DNA of 5,388 nt from an uncultured Halieaceae bacterium (GTDB lineage: Bacteria; Pseudomonadota; Gammaproteobacteria; Pseudomonadales; Halieaceae), in NCBI GenBank assembly GCA_938045215.1, contig CALINF010000171.1, positions 1 through 5,388 of the forward strand, read 5' to 3'. Position 1 is the first letter of the stretch, and every line of letters begins with the position of its first letter. Under the pieces are notes generated by a model. The model was not told the DNA's origin. It worked only from the letters and a program-made list of their open reading frames with translations, and ran no database searches. Made by a program: the position numbers and the translations under genes. Shown one piece after another: positions 1-5,388 of this stretch.

Positions 1-348
1 TATCAGCAACGGCGCCTGCTGATAATCAGCTAGCGCCGCACTCGCAGCCTCCATCATCCGTCGCCCGCCACTGGCATGAACATTGACCATCCAAACTCCG
101 AGATCGGCAGCAGCACGAACAGCACCGGCCACCGTATTGGGAATGTCATGGAATTTGAGGTCCAGAAACACGTCGAACCCGCGCTGCTGTAGTTGCTCAA
201 CCAAATCCGGGCCAGCTCGGGTAAACAATTCCTTACCCACCTTGAGACGACACAACTCAGGCGACAGCCTGTCAGCCAGATTCAGGGCCGATACCTGGTC
301 GGGAAAATCAAGGGCAACGATAATCGGCAGCTCGGCGTGTGAAGGCAT
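1..348 (-). CDS. pyrF: Orotidine 5'-phosphate decarboxylase, N-terminal part (3' end outside window)
   Basis: This enzyme decarboxylates OMP to UMP, the last step of de novo pyrimidine synthesis, in the cytoplasm. Translating the minus strand from ATG at 348 gives 116 codons that stay open to base 1, so roughly the first half of a usual ~230-residue protein is present. The family signature is intact: DLKFHDIPNT at residues 63-72 carries the catalytic Asp63-Lys65-Asp68 cluster. Asp14 (VALDF) and Lys36 (RLKVGKELF) match the substrate-binding residues of the family, and NVHASGG follows near residue 93. These fall a constant 8 residues before the E. coli positions, so the start is well placed. 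An AAGGA ribosome binding site (356-360) sits 7 nt upstream. The gene starts 49 nt after lapB with no terminator between, so co-transcription with lapAB is likely, as in E. coli. Nothing looks degraded; the end is simply cut by the window. Confidence 0.97.
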   Translation of the reverse strand, partial: MPSHAELPIIVALDFPDQVSALNLADRLSPELCRLKVGKELFTRAGPDLVEQLQQRGFDVFLDLKFHDIPNTVAGAVRAAADLGVWMVNVHASGGRRMMEAASAALADYQQAPLLI

Positions 349-397
349 TCAGGGTTCCTTAAAGGTTTAACGTGTACGAAGGCAGTACAGCAATCGA

Positions 398-1612
398 TTA
401 CTCGAGCGCTGAGCCACGATTCGCTTTCATAGTGCTCCAGTGTTTGCAGCCGGGGCAGCTCCAATGTAAATGCGCACCTGAGAATCCGCAGTGTCCACAG
501 CGATAGGCCGGTCGCTCCTCAATCAGCCGCTCAACCAGTAGCTGCAGTACTGCTAGATTGCTCCGAATTGCGCCCTCGGCACTGTCCTTCTGCAAAACGA
601 TAAGTCGTTGCAGCCCCCGCAGGGATGGACGGTCGGTCAACTGACCGGACAAAAACTCAGCAGCAGCGGCATCGCCTGTCGATTGCCGCAAATCCTCGGC
701 AACTGCCAGCACCAGCGGCGCAGACGGCGTCACGTCCAGACACTCTCGGAGGTAGGTTTGCAGAGCCGACGCGTTGCCAATGCTTTCATAGCATTGACGC
801 AGCAGCGGTATAGACTCGGGTATGTAATCAGGGTTCTGCTGCCGGATCCTGCAAAGCGCAGTAATCGCCCGTTTCACATTGCCAACGGCAAGCTCCAATT
901 CTCCCAGCAGGAGCGACGCACGTACACATTGCGCATCCTGAGCCAAGGCCTCACCCAGCTCCCTACGCGCCAGAGCCTCATCATTTACCTCCAGCGCTTT
1001 TGTGGCCAGCTCACAGTGATAGTGCGACAGCGCCACGGCAACCGATTGCCCCGGCACCGTCACCCCAAGCACGTCATCGCGTGACTCATCACTGGAAAGC
1101 AGCGTTCGGGCCACCGCTATAGCCTTGGGCCAATCCCGCTCGCTCTGATAAATCTCCTGTAGATGAAGCAGGCTCGGGCGACACTGAATGGACGACTCCT
1201 GTGCCAAATCCAGCAGCAGTTGCTCAGCCCGATCTAACAGCCCTGCCGCAACATAGTCTCTGGCCAGTTCAAGGTGCGCCTCATGCACCCGCGCCGGCGG
1301 CAGGTCAGTACGTGCCAGTAGATTCCGGTGAATGCGGATCGCGCGATCAACCTCACCGCGTTTGCGCAGCACATTGCCAATCGTAATGTGTGCCTCGAGT
1401 GTTTCGCTGTTAACCTCCAGATTACTGACGTAGCTATCGACGCCACTGTCGACGGCGCCGTCGGGGTGCACGTCCAGCAGATAACTCAAATCCTTATAGT
1501 ATTGACTGCGTTGCTTGCTTCCTACCGGCTGGGGGCTGACACTGCGACGGCCAAGGTACCAACCAATCGCTATAGCGACAAACAGCAGGAGAAAGACCAG
1601 AGCATCATTCAC
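398..1612 (-). CDS. lapB: Lipopolysaccharide assembly protein B (TPR protein, YciM)
   Basis: LapB is an inner-membrane-anchored cytoplasmic TPR protein. In E. coli it delivers LpxC, the committed enzyme of lipid A synthesis, to the protease FtsH and so limits LPS production. The translation shows one N-terminal membrane segment (about residues 3-20) ending in GWYLGRR, then a TPR array that includes EAHITIGNVLRKRGEVDRAI, then a C-terminal rubredoxin-like metal knuckle with Cys372/Cys375 and Cys386/Cys389 (CGHC and CPGC). I chose the GTG start at 1612: it gives 404 residues and an N-terminus that aligns directly with E. coli LapB (389 residues), with the cysteines a constant 15 residues later. 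The same frame continues upstream to ATG 1642 and TTG 1651, which would add a polar prefix of 10 or 13 residues before the membrane anchor. The GTG start overlaps the lapA end by 8 nt and lacks a clear Shine-Dalgarno, which suggests translational coupling. Identity is firm; the exact start is less so. Confidence 0.95.
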   Translation of the reverse strand: MNDALVFLLLFVAIAIGWYLGRRSVSPQPVGSKQRSQYYKDLSYLLDVHPDGAVDSGVDSYVSNLEVNSETLEAHITIGNVLRKRGEVDRAIRIHRNLLARTDLPPARVHEAHLELARDYVAAGLLDRAEQLLLDLAQESSIQCRPSLLHLQEIYQSERDWPKAIAVARTLLSSDESRDDVLGVTVPGQSVAVALSHYHCELATKALEVNDEALARRELGEALAQDAQCVRASLLLGELELAVGNVKRAITALCRIRQQNPDYIPESIPLLRQCYESIGNASALQTYLRECLDVTPSAPLVLAVAEDLRQSTGDAAAAEFLSGQLTDRPSLRGLQRLIVLQKDSAEGAIRSNLAVLQLLVERLIEERPAYRCGHCGFSGAHLHWSCPGCKHWSTMKANRGSALE

Positions 1613-1910
1613 TGGCGGGAGGCTCAGACTTTCGCAGCGCATCCAGCTCAAGCGCTGTTTTGGAGAGTTTACGCTGCGCGATGCTCAGAGACGCTCGCAA
1701 ACGCACGATGAGAACACCGGAAATCAGCAGCCCCAGCAGACCACCCAGCCCCAATGCCAGTAGTAGCCACAGGGCAAGGCTGTGTGGTTCAAACGTGTAA
1801 ACCAGGAGATCTAACGCTATGGGGTCTTTGTTCTGGAGGGCAAACAGAACTCCCACTGCAATCGCCGCGAGTAGAACCAGCACCGTGATCAGTTTTTTCA
1901 GTAGTTTCAT
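1605..1910 (-). CDS. lapA: Lipopolysaccharide assembly protein A domain protein (LapA, DUF1049)
   Basis: This is a 101-residue inner-membrane protein of the LapA (formerly YciS, DUF1049) family. It has two hydrophobic segments, about residues 5-25 and 44-69, separated by a short loop with the family-typical ALQNKDPIALDLLVY stretch. A charged tail of about 30 residues follows, beginning RLRASLSIAQRKL and probably helical in the cytoplasm. Length (E. coli 102 aa) and topology match the family. LapA is encoded with LapB and linked to LPS assembly, but its molecular role is poorly defined. The ATG at 1910 is preceded by a GGAAAG-type binding site about 5 nt upstream. The stop codon (1605-1607) lies inside the start of lapB, giving an 8-nt overlap. 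The gene sits 104 nt after ihfB, with an intrinsic terminator in between, so it probably has its own promoter or depends on readthrough. Confidence 0.93.
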   Translation of the reverse strand: MKLLKKLITVLVLLAAIAVGVLFALQNKDPIALDLLVYTFEPHSLALWLLLALGLGGLLGLLISGVLIVRLRASLSIAQRKLSKTALELDALRKSEPPASE

Positions 1911-1960
1911 GGAGTCTTTCCGCTGCTATACGCTAATCGATGATCGCCCGAATCGCCGCC

Positions 1961-1994
1961 AAAAAAAAGCGGCATGATCAGCTGATCACACCGC
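1961..1994 (-). terminator. Intrinsic terminator after ihfB
   Basis: On the minus strand, 1994 to 1969 reads as a fully self-complementary 26-nt hairpin: an 11-bp stem with two G-U pairs, closed by an AGCT loop. Eight consecutive T residues (1968-1961) follow directly. The stem begins about 20 nt after the ihfB stop codon. This is a textbook Rho-independent terminator for ihfB and separates it from lapA. Confidence 0.9.
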
Positions 1995-2014
1995 CCGTTG
2001 TGTTTCTCTCAACT

Positions 2015-2311
2015 TCAGAGCCCTGCCTGCAATCCCATATTCACTCGCTCGCGCAATTCCTTGCCCGGTTTGAAGTGGGGTACATACTTGCCTGTCAGCT
2101 CTACAGCATCCCCTGTCTTGGGGTTGCGGCCACGCCGTGGCTCACGATAGTGAAGTGAAAAGCTGCCAAAGCCCCGTATCTCGATACGCTCTCCAGTGGA
2201 GAGGGACTGGGACATATGTTCCAGAATCGTCTTGACCGCCAATTCCACGTCCTTGGCCGACAGCTGAGCCTGCTTTGCCGCAATAATCTCTATGAGTTCG
2301 CTTTTAGTCAT
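2015..2311 (-). CDS. ihfB: Integration host factor subunit beta
   Basis: This is the beta subunit of the IHF heterodimer, a nucleoid protein that binds the minor groove at specific sites and bends DNA sharply, acting in transcription, recombination and replication. The 98-residue translation follows E. coli IHF-beta closely: MTKSELIE start, GERIEIRGFGSFSLHYR in the core with Glu44 and Arg46, the beta-arm motif GRNPKTG with the intercalating Pro64, and KYVPHFKPGKELRERV. It extends four residues past the 94-residue E. coli protein. Glu44 and the start MTKSELI favour the beta subunit over IHF-alpha or HU. A GAGGG binding site lies about 4 nt before the ATG. The gene follows rpsA as in many gammaproteobacteria, but it is bracketed by terminators on both sides and has a likely promoter of its own, so it is probably expressed mainly as a single gene. 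The alpha subunit is not in this window. Confidence 0.98.
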   Translation of the reverse strand: MTKSELIEIIAAKQAQLSAKDVELAVKTILEHMSQSLSTGERIEIRGFGSFSLHYREPRRGRNPKTGDAVELTGKYVPHFKPGKELRERVNMGLQAGL

Positions 2312-2353
2312 TTCACCCTCATCAACGAGGCATTTTTATTGATCTTGCACTCG

Positions 2354-2381
2354 ATTATGTATTCTGGACTCGGGATTACAA
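2354..2381 (-). promoter_or_regulatory. Probable sigma-70 promoter of ihfB
   Basis: On the minus strand, TTGTAA (2381-2376) and CATAAT (2359-2354) are separated by 16 nt. They match the -35 consensus at 4 of 6 positions and the -10 consensus at 5 of 6. Transcription would start near 2347, giving a leader of about 35 nt before the ihfB ATG. The promoter lies downstream of the rpsA terminator, exactly where an independent ihfB promoter is needed. This is inferred from motif and position only. Confidence 0.55.
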
Positions 2382-2406
2382 ATACGCAAGTTGTTATTTT
2401 TTAACG

Positions 2407-2434
2407 AAAAAAAAGGCCCACCGAGGTGGGCCTT
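2407..2434 (-). terminator. Intrinsic terminator after rpsA
   Basis: On the minus strand, 2434 to 2413 forms a perfect GC-rich hairpin: AAGGCCCAC pairs with GTGGGCCTT around a CTCG loop, a 9-bp stem. The T tract continues to 2407, giving eight T in a row including the last two stem bases. It lies 34 nt after the rpsA stop codon and is a strong Rho-independent terminator for the cmk/rpsA transcript. The opposite strand also has a T-rich run after the stem (2438-2442), so it might work weakly both ways, although no plus-strand gene needs it. Confidence 0.92.
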
Positions 2435-2468
2435 AGATTTTTCCGGGTTAAATACCCCCGCAGTGGAC

Positions 2469-4142
2469 TTACTGGTCGCCCATCTGCGCCTTGATCAGAT
2501 CACCAATCGTACCGGGAGAGGCATTCTCCTCCTGGTCTTTCAGCGACTTCACCGCTTCCTTCTCATCATCGTGGTCCTTGGCTTTGATCGACAGTGCCAG
2601 ACCGCGGTTCTTGCGATCCACGGAAATGATCTTGGCTTCTACCGAGTCACCGACCTTGAAGGAATTACGTGCGTCTTCGACACGCTCGCGGCTGATATCA
2701 GAAGCCTTGAGGACACCCTCAACTTCTTCAGCCAGCTTGATTACAACAGACTTGGCGTCAACTTCAATAACTTCGCCTGTCACGATCGCACCGCGATCGT
2801 TCTCTGCAACGTAATTCGAGAACGGGTCGTCTTCAAGCTGCTTGATACCCAGGGAGATGCGCTCACGCTCTGGATCGATCGACAGGATAACTGTCTCAAT
2901 CTCATCGCCTTTCTTGTAGTTACGCACGGCCTCTTCGCCAGTTTCGTTCCAGCTGATGTCAGACAGATGCACCAGACCGTCGATATTGCCTTCGAGTCCG
3001 ATGAAGATACCGAAGTCGGTAATCGACTTGATGTTGCCTGAAATCTTGTCGCCTTTGGCACACTTGCCCGCAAACGCATCCCAGGGGTTCTGCTGGCACT
3101 GCTTGATTCCCAGAGAAATACGACGACGCTCTTCGTCAATATCCAGAACCATCACTTCTACCTCATCGCCCAGTTGCACGATTTTGGAAGGATGTACGTT
3201 CTTGTTGGTCCAATCCATTTCGGAGACGTGAACCAGACCTTCAACACCCTCTTCCAACTCGGCAAAACAGCCGTAATCGGTAAGGTTGGTGATGCGCGCC
3301 TTCACGCGGCTGCCTTCAGGGTAGCGACCGGTGATCTCGACCCAGGGATCTTCACCCAGTTGCTTGAGACCCAGAGAAACGCGGTTGCGCTCACGGTCGA
3401 ACTTGAGGATCTTGACGTCGATTTCCTGACCCACTTCTACAATCTCTGATGGGTGCTTGATACGCTTCCAGGCCATATCGGTAATGTGCAGGAGGCCGTC
3501 TACGCCGCCTAAGTCAACAAACGCACCGTAGTCTGTCAGGTTCTTGACGATGCCCTTGACGGACATGCCTTCCTGCAGGCTTTCCAGCAGAGCGTCACGC
3601 TCTACACTGTTCGCCGCTTCCATAACAGCACGACGTGAAACCACCACGTTGTTGCGCTTCTGGTCCAGCTTGATGACCTTGAATTCGAGTTCTTTGCCTT
3701 CCAGGTGAGTTGTCTCACGCACGGGACGCACATCAACCAAAGAGCCCGGCAGGAATGCGCGGATTGTATTGATGTCGACAGTGAAACCACCCTTGACCTT
3801 GCCATTGATGATACCGGTAACCACGTCATCGGCTTCGTGAGCCGCTTCGAGGTCCTTCCACGCTTCGGCCCGCTTGGCCTTTTCGCGGGACAGCTTGGTC
3901 TCACCGAATCCGTCTTCTACGGACTCCAGGGCCACCTGTACTTCGTCACCGATCGTCAGGTTACATTCGCCTGCCGCGTCGATGAACTGGGCACGAGGAA
4001 TGACGCCTTCGGACTTTAGTCCGGCATGGACGGTCACCCACTCGTTATCGATGTCGATAACCACGCCGGTCACAATTGAACCGGGCTCCATATCGACAGT
4101 TTTCAGACTTTCTTCAAAGAGTTCAGCGAAGGATTCGCTCAT
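2469..4142 (-). CDS. rpsA: 30S ribosomal protein S1
   Basis: S1 is the RNA-binding protein at the 30S mRNA exit that unwinds and recruits mRNA, especially messages with weak Shine-Dalgarno sequences. The translation is 557 residues, exactly the E. coli length. It contains six S1 (OB-fold) domains at about residues 21-87, 105-171, 192-260, 277-347, 364-434 and 451-520. Domains 3 to 5 are the most canonical, with repeated cores such as NLTDYGAFVDLGGVDGLLH, NLTDYGCFAELEEGVEGLVH and SITDFGIFIGLEGNIDGLVH, each ending in an RxSLGxKQ strand. The N-terminal 20 residues (MSESFAELFEESL) match the segment that docks S1 on protein S2. The tail after residue 520 is acidic and polar, as usual. The start is ATG at 4142 and is fixed by this N-terminal match. 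Upstream there is no good Shine-Dalgarno but a structured leader, and a strong terminator follows the stop. No truncation or frameshift is seen. Confidence 0.99.
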   Translation of the reverse strand: MSESFAELFEESLKTVDMEPGSIVTGVVIDIDNEWVTVHAGLKSEGVIPRAQFIDAAGECNLTIGDEVQVALESVEDGFGETKLSREKAKRAEAWKDLEAAHEADDVVTGIINGKVKGGFTVDINTIRAFLPGSLVDVRPVRETTHLEGKELEFKVIKLDQKRNNVVVSRRAVMEAANSVERDALLESLQEGMSVKGIVKNLTDYGAFVDLGGVDGLLHITDMAWKRIKHPSEIVEVGQEIDVKILKFDRERNRVSLGLKQLGEDPWVEITGRYPEGSRVKARITNLTDYGCFAELEEGVEGLVHVSEMDWTNKNVHPSKIVQLGDEVEVMVLDIDEERRRISLGIKQCQQNPWDAFAGKCAKGDKISGNIKSITDFGIFIGLEGNIDGLVHLSDISWNETGEEAVRNYKKGDEIETVILSIDPERERISLGIKQLEDDPFSNYVAENDRGAIVTGEVIEVDAKSVVIKLAEEVEGVLKASDISRERVEDARNSFKVGDSVEAKIISVDRKNRGLALSIKAKDHDDEKEAVKSLKDQEENASPGTIGDLIKAQMGDQ

Positions 4143-4206
4143 TACACATTACCTGTTAATAAAGTTTTCGGCGTATTACGCCTAGCCGCTCCTCCAGCTG
4201 GAACGG
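4143..4206 (-). promoter_or_regulatory. rpsA leader: two hairpins, A/U-rich linker, no strong Shine-Dalgarno
   Basis: On the minus strand, 4206 to 4186 can fold into a hairpin around the palindrome TCCAGCTGGA, with CCG and CGG closing the base. 4182 to 4170 forms a second, GGCGT/ACGCC with an AAT loop. The next 27 nt up to the ATG are A/U-rich, with only an AGGT about 8-11 nt before the start and no purine-rich Shine-Dalgarno core. E. coli rpsA has a comparable leader (hairpins, A/U-rich linkers, no canonical Shine-Dalgarno) through which S1 represses its own synthesis. Equivalence here is inferred from architecture, not from sequence identity. Confidence 0.55.
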
Positions 4207-4210
4207 ATCC

Positions 4211-4239
4211 TGTATATAAACCCGTCTCAGGGAGCAAAA
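4211..4239 (-). promoter_or_regulatory. Possible rpsA promoter
   Basis: The minus strand has a TTTATATACA stretch (4220-4211) that offers TATACA or TATATA as a -10 element. Upstream, ATTTTGCTC offers TTTTGC (4239-4234, 17 nt from TATACA) or TTGCTC (4237-4232, 15 nt). No -35 match is strong, so the exact hexamers are uncertain. Transcription would begin near 4204, just before the first leader hairpin. The gap to cmk and the position of this A/T-rich element support a promoter for rpsA, in addition to any readthrough from cmk. Confidence 0.4.
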
Positions 4240-4260
4240 TCTGGAATAGACTGCCTGAGC

Positions 4261-4320
4261 GGAATTAAGCCATTTTAGCGATATTAGGCGAATTTAGCCG
4301 ATAATCCGGCTATTTAAGAC
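4261..4320. repeat. Degenerate 10-bp A/T-phased repeat upstream of rpsA
   Basis: Read on the plus strand, six consecutive 10-bp blocks run ggaattaagc, cattttagcg, atattaggcg, aatttagccg, ataatccggc, tatttaagac. The central three fit roughly AWWTTAGSCG; the outer ones keep the A/T core with a more variable G/C part. The spacing is exactly 10 bp, close to one DNA turn, so the A/T cores lie on one face. The array overlaps the last three codons of cmk (stop included) and ends about 22 bp above the possible rpsA -35. It may be intrinsically bent DNA or a protein-binding region; that role is inference. Confidence 0.5.
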
Positions 4321-4990
4321 CTTTATCTGCGACGTATCCCATGACCCTGGCGAACACTTCGTCAATAGGGACACCGGAGCTGTCAACCACGATGGCGTCT
4401 TCTGCGGGAACCAGTGGCGAAACGCTGCGCTGACTGTCACGTGCGTCTCGCTCCTCGATGTCCTCAAGAAGGCGCGGGAGACTAACACTTTCACCCTTTG
4501 CGATCAACTGCTTGTAGCGCCGTTCGGCCCGTTCCGAGGCACTGGCGGTGAGGAATATTTTGAGCTGCGCGTGCGGAAAAACCACGGTACCCATGTCACG
4601 ACCATCGGCCACCAGACCAGGGGGTTTGGCAAACTCCCGCTGGCGCTGCAACAGGGCCGTGCGCACCGAGGGAATCGCCGCAACGGTGGACGCGCCGCGC
4701 CCGCCCTCTTCGGTACGAATCGCACGACTGACATCCTGCCCCTTGTACGCCACCAGCACCTCCCCACTCGCCGCAGAGGTGAAACTCACATCCAGAGTGC
4801 GGGCAATGTCGGTGACACCCGCATGATCGCCCCAGTCTACCCCCTCTATAAGACAGGCCTGCCCGGTAACCCGGTACAGCGCTCCGCTATCAAGAAAATG
4901 CCAGCCCAGGGTATCGGCAAGGCGATGGGCAATGGTTCCCTTCCCCGCTCCGCTGGGTCCGTCAATGGTAATAACAGGAGCACCAGTCAC
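4310..4990 (-). CDS. cmk: Cytidylate kinase (CMP/dCMP kinase)
   Basis: Cmk phosphorylates CMP and dCMP with ATP, recycling pyrimidine nucleotides for RNA, DNA and CDP-lipid synthesis in the cytoplasm. The 226-residue translation matches the long bacterial Cmk form (E. coli 227). The P-loop GPSGAGKG is at residues 11-18, the CMP-site motif DSGALYR at 34-40, and the extended NMP-binding insert at about 60-105. VADGRDMGTVVFP lies at 127-139, and the LID arginines are in RDARDSQR (181-188). The start is GTG at 4990, only 2 nt after the aroA stop, with a GGGAAAG-type binding site about 7 nt upstream that lies inside the aroA end; the pair is probably translationally coupled. An N-terminus of MTGAPVITIDG matches the family, so the GTG start is well supported. 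rpsA follows after 167 nt, as in many proteobacteria. Confidence 0.98.
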   Translation of the reverse strand: MTGAPVITIDGPSGAGKGTIAHRLADTLGWHFLDSGALYRVTGQACLIEGVDWGDHAGVTDIARTLDVSFTSAASGEVLVAYKGQDVSRAIRTEEGGRGASTVAAIPSVRTALLQRQREFAKPPGLVADGRDMGTVVFPHAQLKIFLTASASERAERRYKQLIAKGESVSLPRLLEDIEERDARDSQRSVSPLVPAEDAIVVDSSGVPIDEVFARVMGYVADKGLK

Positions 4991-4992
4991 AG

Positions 4993-5388
4993 CTAACTTT
5001 CCCGGGTAGAAATGAGCAGCCCCATGCTGCGGGCAACTGTATCGAAACCAGGAAACGAGGTGTCGACATGATCACAGTCGAGAATATGCAGCTCGCGCTC
5101 ACAACGCAGTGCGGAAATAGCGAACGCCATGGCAATCCGGTGGTCGTGAAACGTATTGATCACGCCCCCACCCAGGGTTCCACCCTCGATCACAATGCCA
5201 TCGTCCAGGACTTCGTTTTGTATACCCAGAGTAGTCAGTCCCTCTGCCATGCTGGCAATACGATCGCTCTCCTTGACCCGAAGCTCCTCCGCGCCACGCA
5301 AAACCGTACGTCCCTCGGCACAAGCGGCCGCTATGAACAGGGCTGGAAACTCATCGATCGCCAATGGCACCTGCTCCGGCGGGATCTC
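4993..5388 (-). CDS. aroA: 3-phosphoshikimate 1-carboxyvinyltransferase (EPSP synthase), C-terminal part
   Basis: EPSP synthase transfers the enolpyruvyl group of PEP to shikimate 3-phosphate, the sixth step of the shikimate pathway and the target of glyphosate. The frame is open from the right edge (5388) to the TAG at 4993-4995, giving 131 residues, about the last third of a ~430-residue enzyme. The start lies outside the window. Visible hallmarks are PLAIDEFPALFIAAA with the catalytic-site Asp, the second family signature ELRVKESDRI, NTFHDHRIAMAFA, and the closing DTSFPGF segment. Many gammaproteobacteria, including Pseudomonas, fuse a prephenate dehydrogenase domain in front of aroA; whether that holds here cannot be seen. 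The stop is 2 nt before the cmk start, so the two genes form an operon. An internal GTG at 5370 is not a real start, because homology continues upstream of it. Confidence 0.97.
   Translation of the reverse strand, partial: EIPPEQVPLAIDEFPALFIAAACAEGRTVLRGAEELRVKESDRIASMAEGLTTLGIQNEVLDDGIVIEGGTLGGGVINTFHDHRIAMAFAISALRCERELHILDCDHVDTSFPGFDTVARSMGLLISTRES

Noticed and set aside
349..397. TGTAC/GTACA inverted repeat in the lapB-pyrF gap as a terminator
   Set aside because: The stem is only 5 bp with a 7-nt loop and no T tract follows, so it does not look like a terminator; lapB and pyrF are probably co-transcribed.
608..1084. A 158-codon plus-strand open frame opposite lapB
   Set aside because: It is a shadow of lapB in the antisense frame. 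The product is low-complexity and basic (Gln/Arg-rich), with no recognisable domain and no ribosome binding site.
2312..2360. Possible IHF autoregulatory site upstream of ihfB
   Set aside because: ATCAA-like pieces occur near 2321-2343, but neither strand gives the full WATCAANNNNTTR pattern, so no site is claimed.
2391..3041. A 216-codon plus-strand open frame across the rpsA 3' half
   Set aside because: It is antisense to rpsA, whose frame is certain. The translation resembles no known family, it overlaps the rpsA terminator at its start, and it is explained by the codon bias of the opposite strand.
2780..3139. A 119-codon minus-strand frame inside rpsA
   Set aside because: It is an alternate frame of the S1 repeat region with Ser/Arg-rich composition typical of off-frame translation; nothing suggests a nested gene.
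4226..4259. Inverted repeat CTCAGG (4226-4231) and CCTGAG (4254-4259) flanking the possible rpsA -35
   Set aside because: The arms are only 6 bp with 22 bp between and do not extend. This is expected by chance in a gap of this size, so I do not call it an operator.

Overview
The window is a conserved chromosomal housekeeping block, most likely from a gammaproteobacterium. All seven recognisable genes lie on the minus strand, so transcription runs from high to low coordinates. In transcription order they are aroA (3' part only), cmk, rpsA, ihfB, lapA, lapB and pyrF (5' part only). The lineage call rests on three things: the aroA-cmk-rpsA-ihfB order, a ribosomal protein S1 of exactly 557 residues (the Escherichia coli length), and the presence of the gammaproteobacterial LPS-assembly pair lapA-lapB next to pyrF. 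Genus and species cannot be read from this sequence.

Region by region: 4993-5388 is the C-terminal third of EPSP synthase (shikimate pathway). It is followed after 2 nt by cmk (CMP kinase), which starts with GTG. A 167-nt gap (4143-4309) then carries a 10-bp-phased A/T repeat, a probable rpsA promoter and an rpsA leader with two hairpins and no good Shine-Dalgarno sequence. rpsA fills 2469-4142 and ends at a strong intrinsic terminator (2407-2434). ihfB (2015-2311) has its own likely promoter (2354-2381) and its own terminator (1961-1994). lapA and lapB overlap by 8 nt. pyrF begins 49 nt after lapB and runs off the left edge of the window.

Functionally, the block mixes biosynthesis (aroA for aromatic amino acids, cmk and pyrF for pyrimidine nucleotides), translation (rpsA), nucleoid architecture (ihfB) and envelope homeostasis (lapAB, which tunes LPS synthesis through LpxC turnover). 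The two terminators divide it into at least three transcription units: (aroA)-cmk-rpsA, ihfB, and lapA-lapB-pyrF. The promoter of the third unit is not obvious. I found no mobile element, CRISPR array, tRNA, rRNA or prophage gene, and no sign of an undescribed multi-gene system. The points worth a second look are regulatory: the rpsA upstream and leader region, the ihfB punctuation, and the lapA-lapB junction.
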